Source of the DNA: Aquilaria yunnanensis
Lineage: Eukaryota > Streptophyta > Magnoliopsida > Malvales > Thymelaeaceae
Direction: 5' to 3'
Length of the DNA: 64,000 nt
NCBI GenBank assembly: GCA_039654915.1
Contig: CM077599.1
Location: 4,900,501 to 4,964,500, forward strand
The notes under the pieces: model-generated
Told to the model about the DNA's origin: nothing
What the model saw: only the letters and a program-made list of their open reading frames with translations
Databases searched by the model: none
Program-made: the position numbers and the translations under genes
Part shown: positions 1 through 8,927 of the stretch, in pieces
Numbering within the stretch: the first letter of the stretch is position 1
Layout: each line of letters opens with the position of its first letter

Positions 1-405
1 ACAAGAATGCGTCTCAAGAGTCAATTGGATATCATCCAATGAGTCCTTACTCAAGCCATTCTTGATGAACCGTATTTTATCTTCTCGATTATTGGAGATC
101 ATTCCTAAAGAACGACACCTAGTCTTACAAGTCCACCTACCACATTTATGGCAGACTTGTAATCTTTTCGCTCTTCTTTTTCTGGCATAAGAACTTTTGC
201 CAACACCAGGCATGTAAGACACAAATGCCTCTGGGATTTCACCTGCCAGACGAACCTTAGCTTCAATTAACCACCGCACATCTTCAGGGATTCCTTTATG
301 CATCAGAGCTCTTAATCGTTCACAGCGAACTTGGTAGATCTTTTTTAGGATGTTCATTGGGAGAGAAGGGAAATACTTTCGCAAGGCGGAAAAAGTAGGA
401 TCCAT
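1..405 (-). CDS. Extra 3' ORF of the retrotransposon: basic cysteine-rich, viral NABP-like protein (partial)
   Basis: A frame opens at ATG 405-403 and stays open for 135 codons to the window edge, so the C-terminus is missing. A TAG directly precedes the AAA before the ATG, which fixes this start on unspliced RNA. A basic stretch YARKRRAKR (residues 73-81) is followed by CHKCGRWTCKTRC (85-97), a C-x2-C-x4-C-x3-C zinc-finger-like motif, and then by a segment containing NNREDKIRFIKNG. An arginine-rich patch just before a short cysteine finger is the architecture of the cysteine-rich nucleic-acid-binding proteins of plant betaflexiviruses, some of which suppress RNA silencing. The resemblance is my recognition, not a search result. 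The ORF is in sense with copy 1, about 1.4 kb after pol, in a region continuous with it. It could be a captured viral gene or an independently evolved nucleic-acid-binding protein. Copy 2 leaves the window before this point. Confidence 0.6.
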   Translation of the reverse strand, partial: MDPTFSALRKYFPSLPMNILKKIYQVRCERLRALMHKGIPEDVRWLIEAKVRLAGEIPEAFVSYMPGVGKSSYARKRRAKRLQVCHKCGRWTCKTRCRSLGMISNNREDKIRFIKNGLSKDSLDDIQLTLETHSC

Positions 406-408
406 TTT

Positions 409-437
409 CTAGGAGGAAGTAAAAGAAAGAAGGGGTG
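409..437 (-). promoter_or_regulatory. Strong candidate 3' splice site before the extra ORF
   Basis: On the minus strand a pyrimidine-rich run of about 25 bases ends in CTCCTAG at base 409, and the next bases are AAA then the ATG at 405. Cutting after this AG would place the ATG three bases into an exon and remove the TAG that closes the frame upstream. This is a near-ideal plant acceptor. Use of the site is inferred. Confidence 0.45.
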
Positions 438-842
438 AAGGAATCAGTTATTATGGGCAACTGAGAGAACCGACTTGAGAGTCACGGAGTACCGTATCCG
501 CCGTTTAACCGGAAAAGTGGATCCTACTTTATTTTAGTATCATAGATATTTCTTATCTTTGATATCTCATCAGGCATGACATTGATCCAGTCCTTGATTA
601 TTGAATCCATTGTCTGCTTTCGACGACAATATTTCTCGATATCCATGCTTATCTTTGACCATAGCTATTTCTTATCTTGGATACCGCTAAGCTGGCGTCA
701 ATTCTGTCCATCCCGGTGTAGCCTCGATTATTGAATTGATTACCAGGATTTTGACAATATTGTCTACTTTATCCTTGAATTGCTGATGGGGCTGGGTCCA
801 CTATATCAGCTGTGCATCCAGCGGTAGATTGGTAAAAACGGA

Positions 843-858
843 TGTCACTGAGACGTCA
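843..858 (-). promoter_or_regulatory. as-1-like tandem TGACG motif
   Basis: The minus strand reads TGACGTCTCAGTGACA, a TGACGT followed closely by TGACA. Plant as-1 elements, which bind TGA-type bZIP factors, have two TGACG cores; here the second core is imperfect and the spacing is six bases. It lies about 440 bases before the extra ORF, so it could be part of an internal promoter. The evidence is weak. Confidence 0.25.
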
Positions 859-1039
859 GCTTATACTGCTGTGACTGTGCGGTGGATACGCTTCCCATTT
901 GATCCTTGTTCTGTATGCCATGCATGCATGATGTGAAATGCATGAATGCAGAGCATGTGTAACTGATGGATTTATTTTTTATATCTTTGCTTTACTGGAT
1001 CCTCTTTGTAATTGCCTTCTATCGTTGAATCTCTTTATG

Positions 1040-1169
1040 CTTTCCAACTGTTGTCCATTGTTTCACTTTCCAGCTGTTGTTCATTGTCTTGCTTTCCAGC
1101 TGTTGTTCCTTGTCTTGCTTTCCAGCTGTTGTTCATTGTCTCGCTTTCCAGCTATTGTCCATTGTCTCA
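1040..1169. repeat. 26-bp minisatellite, five copies
   Basis: Five head-to-tail copies of a 26-bp unit beginning CTTTCCAGCTGTTGT (plus strand) fill exactly 130 bp, with a few substitutions. The corresponding place in copy 2 (about 63838-63866) has one unit, so the array expanded in copy 1 or contracted in copy 2. Small frames across it are by-products of the repeat. Confidence 0.9.
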
Positions 1170-1793
1170 AAAGCCTAACTCTTTTCAAAAATCTTCTTTC
1201 CTTGATTTGTTCTTAAATTTTGGCTTCAATTTCCTTAATGTCCGCCTCGTACTTTATGCCTCTCTGGATAATTGTCCCTGTTGAGATATTCGTGAGTATG
1301 ATTCTTTCTTGCTGACATGGACGTGTTAAGACTTCTGAAGCGATCATTCAGGCTACCACCAAGGCTATCTCCCAAAGATTTGTTACTCCTTCTTCTTTGT
1401 TAGCCTATGTTCTGTGCCGCTCGCAAAGCAGGACCTCAATCTTACCTGTTTTAATTCATAAAGCTTATCAAAGTAATCTACGGTCTTTGTTTTTTCTAAG
1501 TTTTAATTATTACTATTCTTCCTTCAAAAGTCATAATTTATTGCACACTTAAGGCTAGTAAGAATGTGAGATTTGAAGGAAAAGAACTGGATAGAAGCGA
1601 CTTTAGCATTTTGAACGTGAGAATCTAAGGTAAGTTAAAGAAAATTGGCTTTTTATTTATGAGTAATATGAAAATCTTGGGTACAGATAGATAATGAAAG
1701 TGTAAGAGAAGAAAGCTCTCTTTGACAACTTTGATCAAATAAACTTTGGTAACCCTGTATCCACTTCTCCCCTTCTGTTTGAAAATTTCTTCA

Positions 1794-4700
1794 TTATGCA
1801 AAGTATTTCTTTACTGCATCCGAATTTACTGGCTTCGGTAATTCTCGTCCATCCATTTCTGTCAGAATTAGTGCCCCTCCTGAAAATGCTTTCTTCACGA
1901 CATATGGCCCGTCATAATTTGGTGTCCATTTTCCTCTTGAATCATGTTGCATGGGTAAAATTTTCTTGAGCACTATGTCACCCTCGTGAAATTGTCGTGG
2001 GCGAACCTTTTTGTTGTAAGAACGAATCATCCTTCTTTGATAAAGTTGCCCATGGCAGAGGGCTATCATTCTTCTTTCATCAATTAGATTTAATTGCTCG
2101 TATCTAGCTTTGACCCATTCTGCTTCTCTTAATTGAGTATCCATTAGTACCCTTAATGAAGGTATTTCAACTTCGATGGGCAATACAGCCTCCATACCGT
2201 ATACCAGAGAAAAAGGTGTTGCTCCAGTAGAAGTACGGGTAGAAGTTCTATAAGCATGTAGTGCAAAAGGTAACATCTCATGCCAGTCCTTGTAAGTGAC
2301 GATCATCTTTTCAACAATTCTCTTGATATTTTTATTGGCCGCTTCTACTGCACCATTCATCATTGGTCGATAAGGTGCCGAATTGAGATGTTTGATTTTG
2401 AACTGCCGGCACAAAGTCTGCATCATTGCATTGTTCAGGTTCGTGGCATTGTCTGAGATGATACATTCCGGCGGCCCATAACGACAAATGATTTCTTTCT
2501 TAATGAACCGGCATACCACCTTTTGAGTCACACTTGCATATGACATAGCTTCTACCCATTTAGTGAAGTAGTCAATTGCCACTAGGATGAATTTGTGACC
2601 ATTGGAAGCTTTAGGGGTAATGGCTCCAATGACGTCAATTCCCCACATGGCAAAAGGCCAAGGTATTGCTGTTACATTAAGAGGGGTGGGTGGAGCTTGG
2701 ATCTTGTTGGCATATATTTGACATTTGTGACATTTTCTCACGTGATTAATACAATCACTTTCCAATGTGAGCCAATAGTAGCCAGCCCTCATTATTTGTC
2801 TTGCCATGGTATGACCACTAGTGTGTGCTCCACATATTCCAGAATGAACTTCTTCCATGATCTTTCGTGCTTCATGAGTATCTACACAGCGAAGTAGCAT
2901 CGAGTCTGGGGTTTTCTTGTAGAGTATGTCTAGGTTTAAAAGAAAACCCATTGACAATCTTCGTAGAAATTTCTTGTCATTTTCTGATGCTTCTAGTGGA
3001 TATGTTCGTTCTTGGAGGTATTTCTTGATATCATGATACCAAGGCTTTCCATCCAATTCTTCTTCGATGCTCATGCAATAAGCTGGAGAATCTATTATTT
3101 TCATCTCGAACACAGGAGTATGCTCAGGGTCGCTTATCTTGTACATAGCAGCCAAAGTAGCTAAAGCGTCTGGGATTTGATTATCTTCCCTTGGAAGATG
3201 ATGGAAACTTATACTGTTAAATCTTCGAGTCATGTCTAGTATAAGCTTTTGGTAAGGGATTAATTTTGAATCTCTTGTCTCCCATTCTCCATTGATTTGA
3301 TATATGACTAATGCGGAATCCCCATAGACTCGGAGATCTCGCACTTTCAAATCCAATGCCATTTGGAGTCCCATAGCACATGCTTCATACTCTACTATAT
3401 TGTTGGTACAAGGAAATGTAATTTTTGCTGTGAGGGGAAACTGCTCTCCGCTTGGAGAGATGAGTATAGCTCCGATCCCTTGTCCCAAAGCATTAGATGC
3501 TCCATCGAATGCCATTTTCCATGTTTCATTTTCTTCATCGACTTCCTGTTCTATCGTCATTATATCTCCATCAGGAAAGTCCATTCTCATGGGCTCATAA
3601 TCCTCCAATGCTCTATCAGCCAGATATTCAGCGATCACACTTCCTTTTACGGCCTTTTGGGTGACATACTGTATGTCGTATTCAGATAACAGCATTTGCC
3701 ATTTTGCAATCCTGCCTGATAAAGCGGGTTTCTCGAAAATGTACTTAATGGGGTCAGTCTTGGAGATCAGTAATGTTGTGTTGTTGAGCATGTAGTGTCG
3801 TAGTCGATGTGCTACCCATGCAAGGGCACAACAGGACTTTTCTACTATTGAGTATTTAGCTTCATATGTGGTAAGCTTTTTGCTCAAATAGTAAATTGCA
3901 TGCTCCTTCTTGCTTGTCTCATCACGTTGACCCAATACGGATCCTAATGAAGAATCCTGTATGGATAAATATAGAATCAACGGTTCTCCGGATCGAGGTG
4001 GTATCAAGACTGGTGGATTTGATAGATATCGTTTGATTTTCTCGAACGCTTCTTGGCATTCGTTATTCCACTCAATCGGATTGTTCTTCTTTAGTGATTT
4101 GAAAAGCGGTTCACACTTGGACGTCAATTGTGATATGAACCTTGCTATGAAGTTGATTCTACCCAGAAAACTTCTTACTTGTTTTGGAGTCTTCGGGGGT
4201 TGCATTTCTTGTATCGCTTTGACTTTACTCGGGTCAACTCGAATCCCGTCCTTGCTGACTATGAAACCCAATAACTTTCCTGAAGAGGCTCCAAAAGTAC
4301 ATTTGGCAGGATTCAACTTCAATTGATATTTGCGAAGTCTATCGAATAGTTTTCTTAGCACTTTTAGATGCCCCCCAGCAGTGAAAGTTTTGGCGATCAT
4401 GTCGTCCACATATACTTCAATTTCTTTATGCATCATGTCATGGAACAACGTGACCATGGCTCTTTGATATGTAGCACCAGCATTCTTTAACCCGAAAGGC
4501 ATCACCTTATAGTAGAAGGTACCCCAAAGGGTAATAAAAGCAGTTTTTATCATGTCATCTGGATCAAGTTTGATTTGATTGTATCCAGAAAAACCATCCA
4601 TGAAGGAAAAGTAGGAGTTTCCTGCGGTATTATCCATCAGTGTATCAATATGAGGAAGTGGGAAGTTATCTTTAGGACTGGCTTCGTTCAAAGGCCGGTA

Positions 4701-5192
4701 GTCCTGACAAACTCTTAGTTTCCCACTTTCTTTCTTTTCGACTGGGACAATGTTAACCACCCATTCTGTATATTCAGCGACCCCAAGAAATCCTGCATCC
4801 CACAGCTTTCGAATCTCATCTTTTACTCTTAAGATTAACTCCGGCTTTAATCTTCGTAACTTCTGTCTGACAGGCTTCGCCCCAGGCTTCAAAGGTATTT
4901 TGTGTAGTACTATGTCTGAGCTTAAGCCAGGCATATCTTGGTATGACCAAGCGAATACATCCACATATTCTTTCAATAAATGGACTAATTCTTCTTTTTC
5001 TTCAGGAGGGAATAAAGTGCCAATCTTGACTTCTTTTACATCCTGACTGTCTCCCAGGTTGAATACCTCAGTTGGTTCTTGACTTGTTGCTCTTTCTTTT
5101 TCATCTCGCTCAATCATTTTTAATAGCTCAGGAGATACTTGAAGATCTTCGTCATCTGAGTCGGTAGTGTTTACAGGATTATCAAAGTTCAT
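1794..5192 (-). CDS. pol: Retrotransposon pol: reverse transcriptase, RNase H, archaeal-type RNase H, integrase
   Basis: This 1132-aa frame makes and integrates the element's cDNA. In order it shows a reverse transcriptase (about residues 105-290, active site YVDDM near 261), a Ty3-type RNase H (about 380-510) whose first catalytic aspartate region is altered (LYLSIQDSS), a second, archaeal-type RNase H with FDGAS, VEYEA, GDSAL and IPDALA intact (about 558-690), and an integrase with an HHCC finger (GAHTSGH...CHKC), DDE residues (GIDVIG, SDNATN, GAVEAANK) and a C-terminal GPY motif. No chromodomain is seen. Loss in the first RNase H with a second RNase H added is known in the Tat lineage. The annotated ATG follows a predicted splice acceptor by 31 bases, so the natural product may be a gag-pro-pol fusion. 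The frame is intact. Confidence 0.96.
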   Translation of the reverse strand: MNFDNPVNTTDSDDEDLQVSPELLKMIERDEKERATSQEPTEVFNLGDSQDVKEVKIGTLFPPEEKEELVHLLKEYVDVFAWSYQDMPGLSSDIVLHKIPLKPGAKPVRQKLRRLKPELILRVKDEIRKLWDAGFLGVAEYTEWVVNIVPVEKKESGKLRVCQDYRPLNEASPKDNFPLPHIDTLMDNTAGNSYFSFMDGFSGYNQIKLDPDDMIKTAFITLWGTFYYKVMPFGLKNAGATYQRAMVTLFHDMMHKEIEVYVDDMIAKTFTAGGHLKVLRKLFDRLRKYQLKLNPAKCTFGASSGKLLGFIVSKDGIRVDPSKVKAIQEMQPPKTPKQVRSFLGRINFIARFISQLTSKCEPLFKSLKKNNPIEWNNECQEAFEKIKRYLSNPPVLIPPRSGEPLILYLSIQDSSLGSVLGQRDETSKKEHAIYYLSKKLTTYEAKYSIVEKSCCALAWVAHRLRHYMLNNTTLLISKTDPIKYIFEKPALSGRIAKWQMLLSEYDIQYVTQKAVKGSVIAEYLADRALEDYEPMRMDFPDGDIMTIEQEVDEENETWKMAFDGASNALGQGIGAILISPSGEQFPLTAKITFPCTNNIVEYEACAMGLQMALDLKVRDLRVYGDSALVIYQINGEWETRDSKLIPYQKLILDMTRRFNSISFHHLPREDNQIPDALATLAAMYKISDPEHTPVFEMKIIDSPAYCMSIEEELDGKPWYHDIKKYLQERTYPLEASENDKKFLRRLSMGFLLNLDILYKKTPDSMLLRCVDTHEARKIMEEVHSGICGAHTSGHTMARQIMRAGYYWLTLESDCINHVRKCHKCQIYANKIQAPPTPLNVTAIPWPFAMWGIDVIGAITPKASNGHKFILVAIDYFTKWVEAMSYASVTQKVVCRFIKKEIICRYGPPECIISDNATNLNNAMMQTLCRQFKIKHLNSAPYRPMMNGAVEAANKNIKRIVEKMIVTYKDWHEMLPFALHAYRTSTRTSTGATPFSLVYGMEAVLPIEVEIPSLRVLMDTQLREAEWVKARYEQLNLIDERRMIALCHGQLYQRRMIRSYNKKVRPRQFHEGDIVLKKILPMQHDSRGKWTPNYDGPYVVKKAFSGGALILTEMDGRELPKPVNSDAVKKYFA

Positions 5193-5223
5193 TCTTTCAT
5201 TGTCATCAAAGAGAGTTTTGGGT

Positions 5224-5426
5224 CTGCATTATCCAGAGAGAAAAGAAAGAGAAGAGAGAAAAAAAAAATGGCACGAATGAGATGGATGCAAACTGGTACT
5301 TTATTTACAATGTGCATAAATCACAACTTTATTGGAATAAAAAGCAATAACTAAAAGGTTCACTTAAACAAAGACTACACCCTATTGATTGAACCTTTCT
5401 TTAGGAGGTTTTTACTATTAGATTAC
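5224..5426 (-). other. Predicted intron joining gag-pro to pol (copy 1)
   Basis: On the minus strand the donor GTAATC overlaps the gag-pro stop codon. The acceptor is a long pyrimidine run ending in AATGCAG at 5224. Removal of these 203 bases joins the frames: two bases left from gag-pro plus one from the next exon make a lysine codon, and the frame then runs into the pol ATG. Copy 2 has the same arrangement. Ogre elements are known to have an intron at this place. Confidence 0.65.
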
Positions 5427-8400
5427 TTTGGAAAGCTTTCAATTATAACAGGCAGTTCTATCGCCTCCCAATTGTTCAGCACATCCCGTGGGCCACAAGG
5501 TTGAATGAGCTCCTCCTCTTCAGGTGAATCGCTGATGATTGCCTGAATAGAAAGACTTTCAAAAGACTTGTTGATGTTGATAGTCAGCTTGCCTTCATTG
5601 TCATTTTTTGGAATGAGACCACCACTCACGAACGTTTCGGTGATTTCAGGGATATCCAGATTTCTTTCCTGGAGAGGATGCCCTGTTAATCGTGCAATCC
5701 TCTTTTCTCTCTTTTCAGCTATTGCCTTCATTTTATCATGTCTTGTCGGTGTGAAGCCTAGGCCGTATTTCCCTTCATTTGTGGTGATTTTCAATGGTTC
5801 TGTGATTCCTTGTAAATCTTGTCCCAATCCTAACCCCGGTGAGTATCCTCCTTTTATCATGAGTTTGGCAACCATGCGACTTGTTTTAGAGATGCTAGGA
5901 ATGGGTTCTTCTTCATATTCGCTGACATAAGCAGCATTGACAATCTCAAAAGACCTGAAGGAGCAATCAGGTACATTTTCATTGACTTCGACATATTGAG
6001 CATCCGCAGGTCTTGATAGCAGGATGTCTTCTTCAGCGAAGACCGTGATTATCTTTCCTTCAATAATGAATTTCATTTTCTGGTGTAATGAAGAAGGAAT
6101 TGCTCCGGCCATATGGATCCATGGTCTTCCCAGCAGGCAGGTATAAGATGGACAAATATCCATGACTTGGAATGTGATGTGGAAAAGACAGGGACCAATC
6201 CCTATTGGTAACTCTATTTCTCCAACAACATCTCTCTTCGTTCCGTCAAATGCTCGAACAACAATATGACTGTTGTTGAGGTGTGATGGGTCTAAACCGA
6301 TCTTATGTAAAGTTTCTAATGGCATTACATTTAGAGCTGATCCATTGTCGATCAGAACTCTAGCCATAATCCGATCTTTGTATTTAATCGAAATATGTAG
6401 AGCCTTAGAGTGACCCCTTCCTTCTGCTGGTATCTCATCGTCAGTGAATGTGATGAGATTTTGTGCCGTGATGTTGTTGACAAGGTGGTCAAAGTTGTTC
6501 ACGGAGATATCTTGTTCAACATAAGCCTTATTCAGGACTTTGAGAAGAGCTTCTCGATGGGCATCAGAACTTAAGAGCAATGAAAGTATGGAGATCTTTG
6601 CTGGCAGACGGTTCAACTGCTCCACGATGCTGTATTCACTTTGCTTTATGAGTTTGAGAAACTCAGTAGCTTGTTCATCTGTTACTGCTCGAGGCATCTC
6701 TTGCTCTTTAGATGTGTTAATAGGTCCATTTGCTGGATCCGTAACATTCTTCTCTTGTTGGAGCTTGTTCATTTGCTCGGGAGAATAACACCGACCGCTT
6801 CTAGTCATGCCCCCAACTTCTAACGGAGTTGATGTGATGTTAGAAGTATAGCCATAGTTCCATGGAACAGTTTTGTCTGATTTGTACGGGAATGGCTTTG
6901 GAACTTGAATTCTTAAAGGCTTGAGAGCAGATTTTGAGATTGGAATGACTAGTGGCCTTGGCATGATATTGACTTCTTGTTCTTTAATTATCACATTCAC
7001 GTCATCCTCTTTATCTGACATAAAAACGATGATTTGGGAGGAGTCCATGAGACTTTGTAGACTTTTACGGAATTCTGGGCATTCTTGGATAGAATGACTC
7101 TTACTGTTATGAAAGTTGCACCATTCCTCATGCTCGACTTCTTTATTTCCAGAAGACTTTCCTATGATAATCCCTTCTTTCACAAGGCATGAATATACAT
7201 GCTTAAGAGGGGTTATGATATCATTGACTGTTTTCTTCATCGGCCAGTATTCTTCCATCATATTGACTGGTTTGGCTTGATGAGGAGGCAATGGATTATG
7301 AGTGACGTTTGGTTCATCGGAGAAGTCCAACCACTTTGACTCAATTAATTGTTGGACTATACGCTTCAATGCTATGCAATTTTCGAGTCCGTGGCCCACG
7401 GCACCATCATGATATGGGCAATTTAGTTTAGGGTTATACCATGTTGGATATGGGGGTTCGAATGGCCTTGTGGGAATTGGGTGAATGAGTTGGCTCTGGA
7501 TGAGTTTTGGATATAACTCAGTATAAGTCATGGGAATCGGTGCGAAAATTTCTCTTGGTCTTGGTGCAGGCATTGGAGGAGTCGGAACAGGTGGCCGTAA
7601 CTGATTAGGCCTGTTGAGAGGATAATTGTTGGGTCTATTGGGAAGATAATCACTGGGCCTATTTGGAGGATAATCATTGGGCCTATTGGTAGGATAATAA
7701 TTGGGCCTGTTGGCAGAATAGGATAGGCGAGGTCCGGTAGCCACGGTACCCACGAGGGGAATCCCTCTTCCTCGTCCGATTTGTTGTATTTCTTCATCTT
7801 TTCTTCTGGATGGTCCTCCTCTTTTCATAGGATCACTAAAGGACTCAGTAATCTTCCCGGTCCTGATACCATGCTCGATCCTTTCTCCAGACATGACTAC
7901 GTCGGAGAAGTTAGTTGCCGCATTGCCAATAAGTTTGTCATAATATGGGTATTTCAGTGTCTGGACAAACAAAGTGACCATTTCTCTTTCTGTCATGGGT
8001 GGCTGTACTTGTGCAGCTAAGTCCCTCCATCGTTGGGCGTATTCCTTAAAAGTTTCTGTTTTTTTCTTCTCCATGTTTTGGAGAGTTTGGCGATCCGGAG
8101 CTAAGTCCATAACATGTTTATAGTTGCCGATGAAGGCCTGAGCAAGGTCATTCCAAGTTTTTATGTTTCTTGGACCTTGGCTTAGATACCACTGTAATGC
8201 TGATTTTGTGAGACTTTCCTGAAAAAGTGCGATCCACACCTTCTCATCTTTGGTAAGTGGTTGTAGTCTTCTGAGAAACAAAGTGATGTGAGTGATGGGA
8301 TCACTCGTTCCATCGTATTTTACGAAATCTGGCACCTTAAAATCTGAAGGGATTACGACTTCTGGCACTAAGCAGAGGTCATCCACTGAAAGGGATCCGA

Positions 8401-8734
8401 ATATAGTGCCTCCTTCAATGGCTCTCAGTCTTTTCTCTATTGTCTCGATTTTTTGAGATTCTGCTTCATCTTTTGGTAATGTCTTCTTCTCTTCCTGTAC
8501 AGTGTCTTGTTTCAGGTGAACACTAGCAGAGGGTCCTGATTCTTGAAACAGGTTTTCTTGGACTGAGACTCGTTGCGGGGTGAATCCCGGGGGATAAGTG
8601 GGATCTTGTACTTCTTTGATGGGGACTTGAGTTGCTTTCCCTTTGATTAATTCCATCAATTGTTTCATCTGTTCTGACATACTTTCAATCTTGGACTCCA
8701 TCTCCATGAGACGTCCTTCGGCTTGTTCTGCCAT
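5423..8734 (-). CDS. gag-pro: Retrotransposon gag-protease with G-patch
   Basis: This 1103-aa frame encodes the particle protein and its processing protease. A short N-terminal coiled region is followed by a Retrotrans_gag domain (about residues 130-290), a proline- and asparagine-rich tract of five NRPNxYPx-like octapeptides (about 340-380), two zinc-knuckle-like motifs of C-H-H-C order (CPYH...H...C near 439 and CNFH...H...C near 539), an aspartic protease with LIDNGSALNV (about 795) in place of the usual D-T/S-G, and a G-patch segment rich in GLGLGQ (about 953-975). Gag-protease-G-patch order is seen in Tat-type plant elements. The frame starts 193 bases after ORF1 ends and runs to a stop overlapped by a predicted splice donor. 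It is intact and about 97.5 percent identical to copy 2 by eye. Confidence 0.95.
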   Translation of the reverse strand: MAEQAEGRLMEMESKIESMSEQMKQLMELIKGKATQVPIKEVQDPTYPPGFTPQRVSVQENLFQESGPSASVHLKQDTVQEEKKTLPKDEAESQKIETIEKRLRAIEGGTIFGSLSVDDLCLVPEVVIPSDFKVPDFVKYDGTSDPITHITLFLRRLQPLTKDEKVWIALFQESLTKSALQWYLSQGPRNIKTWNDLAQAFIGNYKHVMDLAPDRQTLQNMEKKKTETFKEYAQRWRDLAAQVQPPMTEREMVTLFVQTLKYPYYDKLIGNAATNFSDVVMSGERIEHGIRTGKITESFSDPMKRGGPSRRKDEEIQQIGRGRGIPLVGTVATGPRLSYSANRPNYYPTNRPNDYPPNRPSDYLPNRPNNYPLNRPNQLRPPVPTPPMPAPRPREIFAPIPMTYTELYPKLIQSQLIHPIPTRPFEPPYPTWYNPKLNCPYHDGAVGHGLENCIALKRIVQQLIESKWLDFSDEPNVTHNPLPPHQAKPVNMMEEYWPMKKTVNDIITPLKHVYSCLVKEGIIIGKSSGNKEVEHEEWCNFHNSKSHSIQECPEFRKSLQSLMDSSQIIVFMSDKEDDVNVIIKEQEVNIMPRPLVIPISKSALKPLRIQVPKPFPYKSDKTVPWNYGYTSNITSTPLEVGGMTRSGRCYSPEQMNKLQQEKNVTDPANGPINTSKEQEMPRAVTDEQATEFLKLIKQSEYSIVEQLNRLPAKISILSLLLSSDAHREALLKVLNKAYVEQDISVNNFDHLVNNITAQNLITFTDDEIPAEGRGHSKALHISIKYKDRIMARVLIDNGSALNVMPLETLHKIGLDPSHLNNSHIVVRAFDGTKRDVVGEIELPIGIGPCLFHITFQVMDICPSYTCLLGRPWIHMAGAIPSSLHQKMKFIIEGKIITVFAEEDILLSRPADAQYVEVNENVPDCSFRSFEIVNAAYVSEYEEEPIPSISKTSRMVAKLMIKGGYSPGLGLGQDLQGITEPLKITTNEGKYGLGFTPTRHDKMKAIAEKREKRIARLTGHPLQERNLDIPEITETFVSGGLIPKNDNEGKLTININKSFESLSIQAIISDSPEEEELIQPCGPRDVLNNWEAIELPVIIESFPK

Positions 8735-8927
8735 TAATCTTGTTTGGAGTCGAGTTGAATATCGGTGTTGAGGTCCAATTTTACCCTTTTAAAGGAAATA
8801 TTTATTTTATTAGATTCTATGTGTGCATGATTGATGTGATGGATGCATGCATGAATATTGTAAATACTTGGTGAAAGAAGAATTATAGTGGAATTTCTCA
8901 ATTACATTCACCAAAAGCTTATTATTT

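Larger units (their letters stand above)
406..1793 (-). other. Noncoding 3' region between pol and the extra ORF of copy 1
   Basis: No long sense frame is seen between the pol stop and the ATG at 405. From about 926 to 1793 the sequence matches the region after pol in copy 2, so it belongs to the element. It holds a 26-bp minisatellite, a conserved candidate splice donor (exon end at 1446, then GTAAGA) and an as-1-like motif. Ogre-type elements usually carry a long noncoding, repeat-bearing stretch here. Confidence 0.7.

Noticed and set aside
1..405. Reading the extra ORF as a zinc knuckle of gag
   Set aside because: Gag is present elsewhere in the element, and the basic patch plus C-x2-C-x4-C-x3-C arrangement is not that of a CCHC knuckle.
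938..1284. Two plus-strand frames of about 90 codons
   Set aside because: They run through the 26-bp minisatellite, antisense to the element, and merely repeat its unit.
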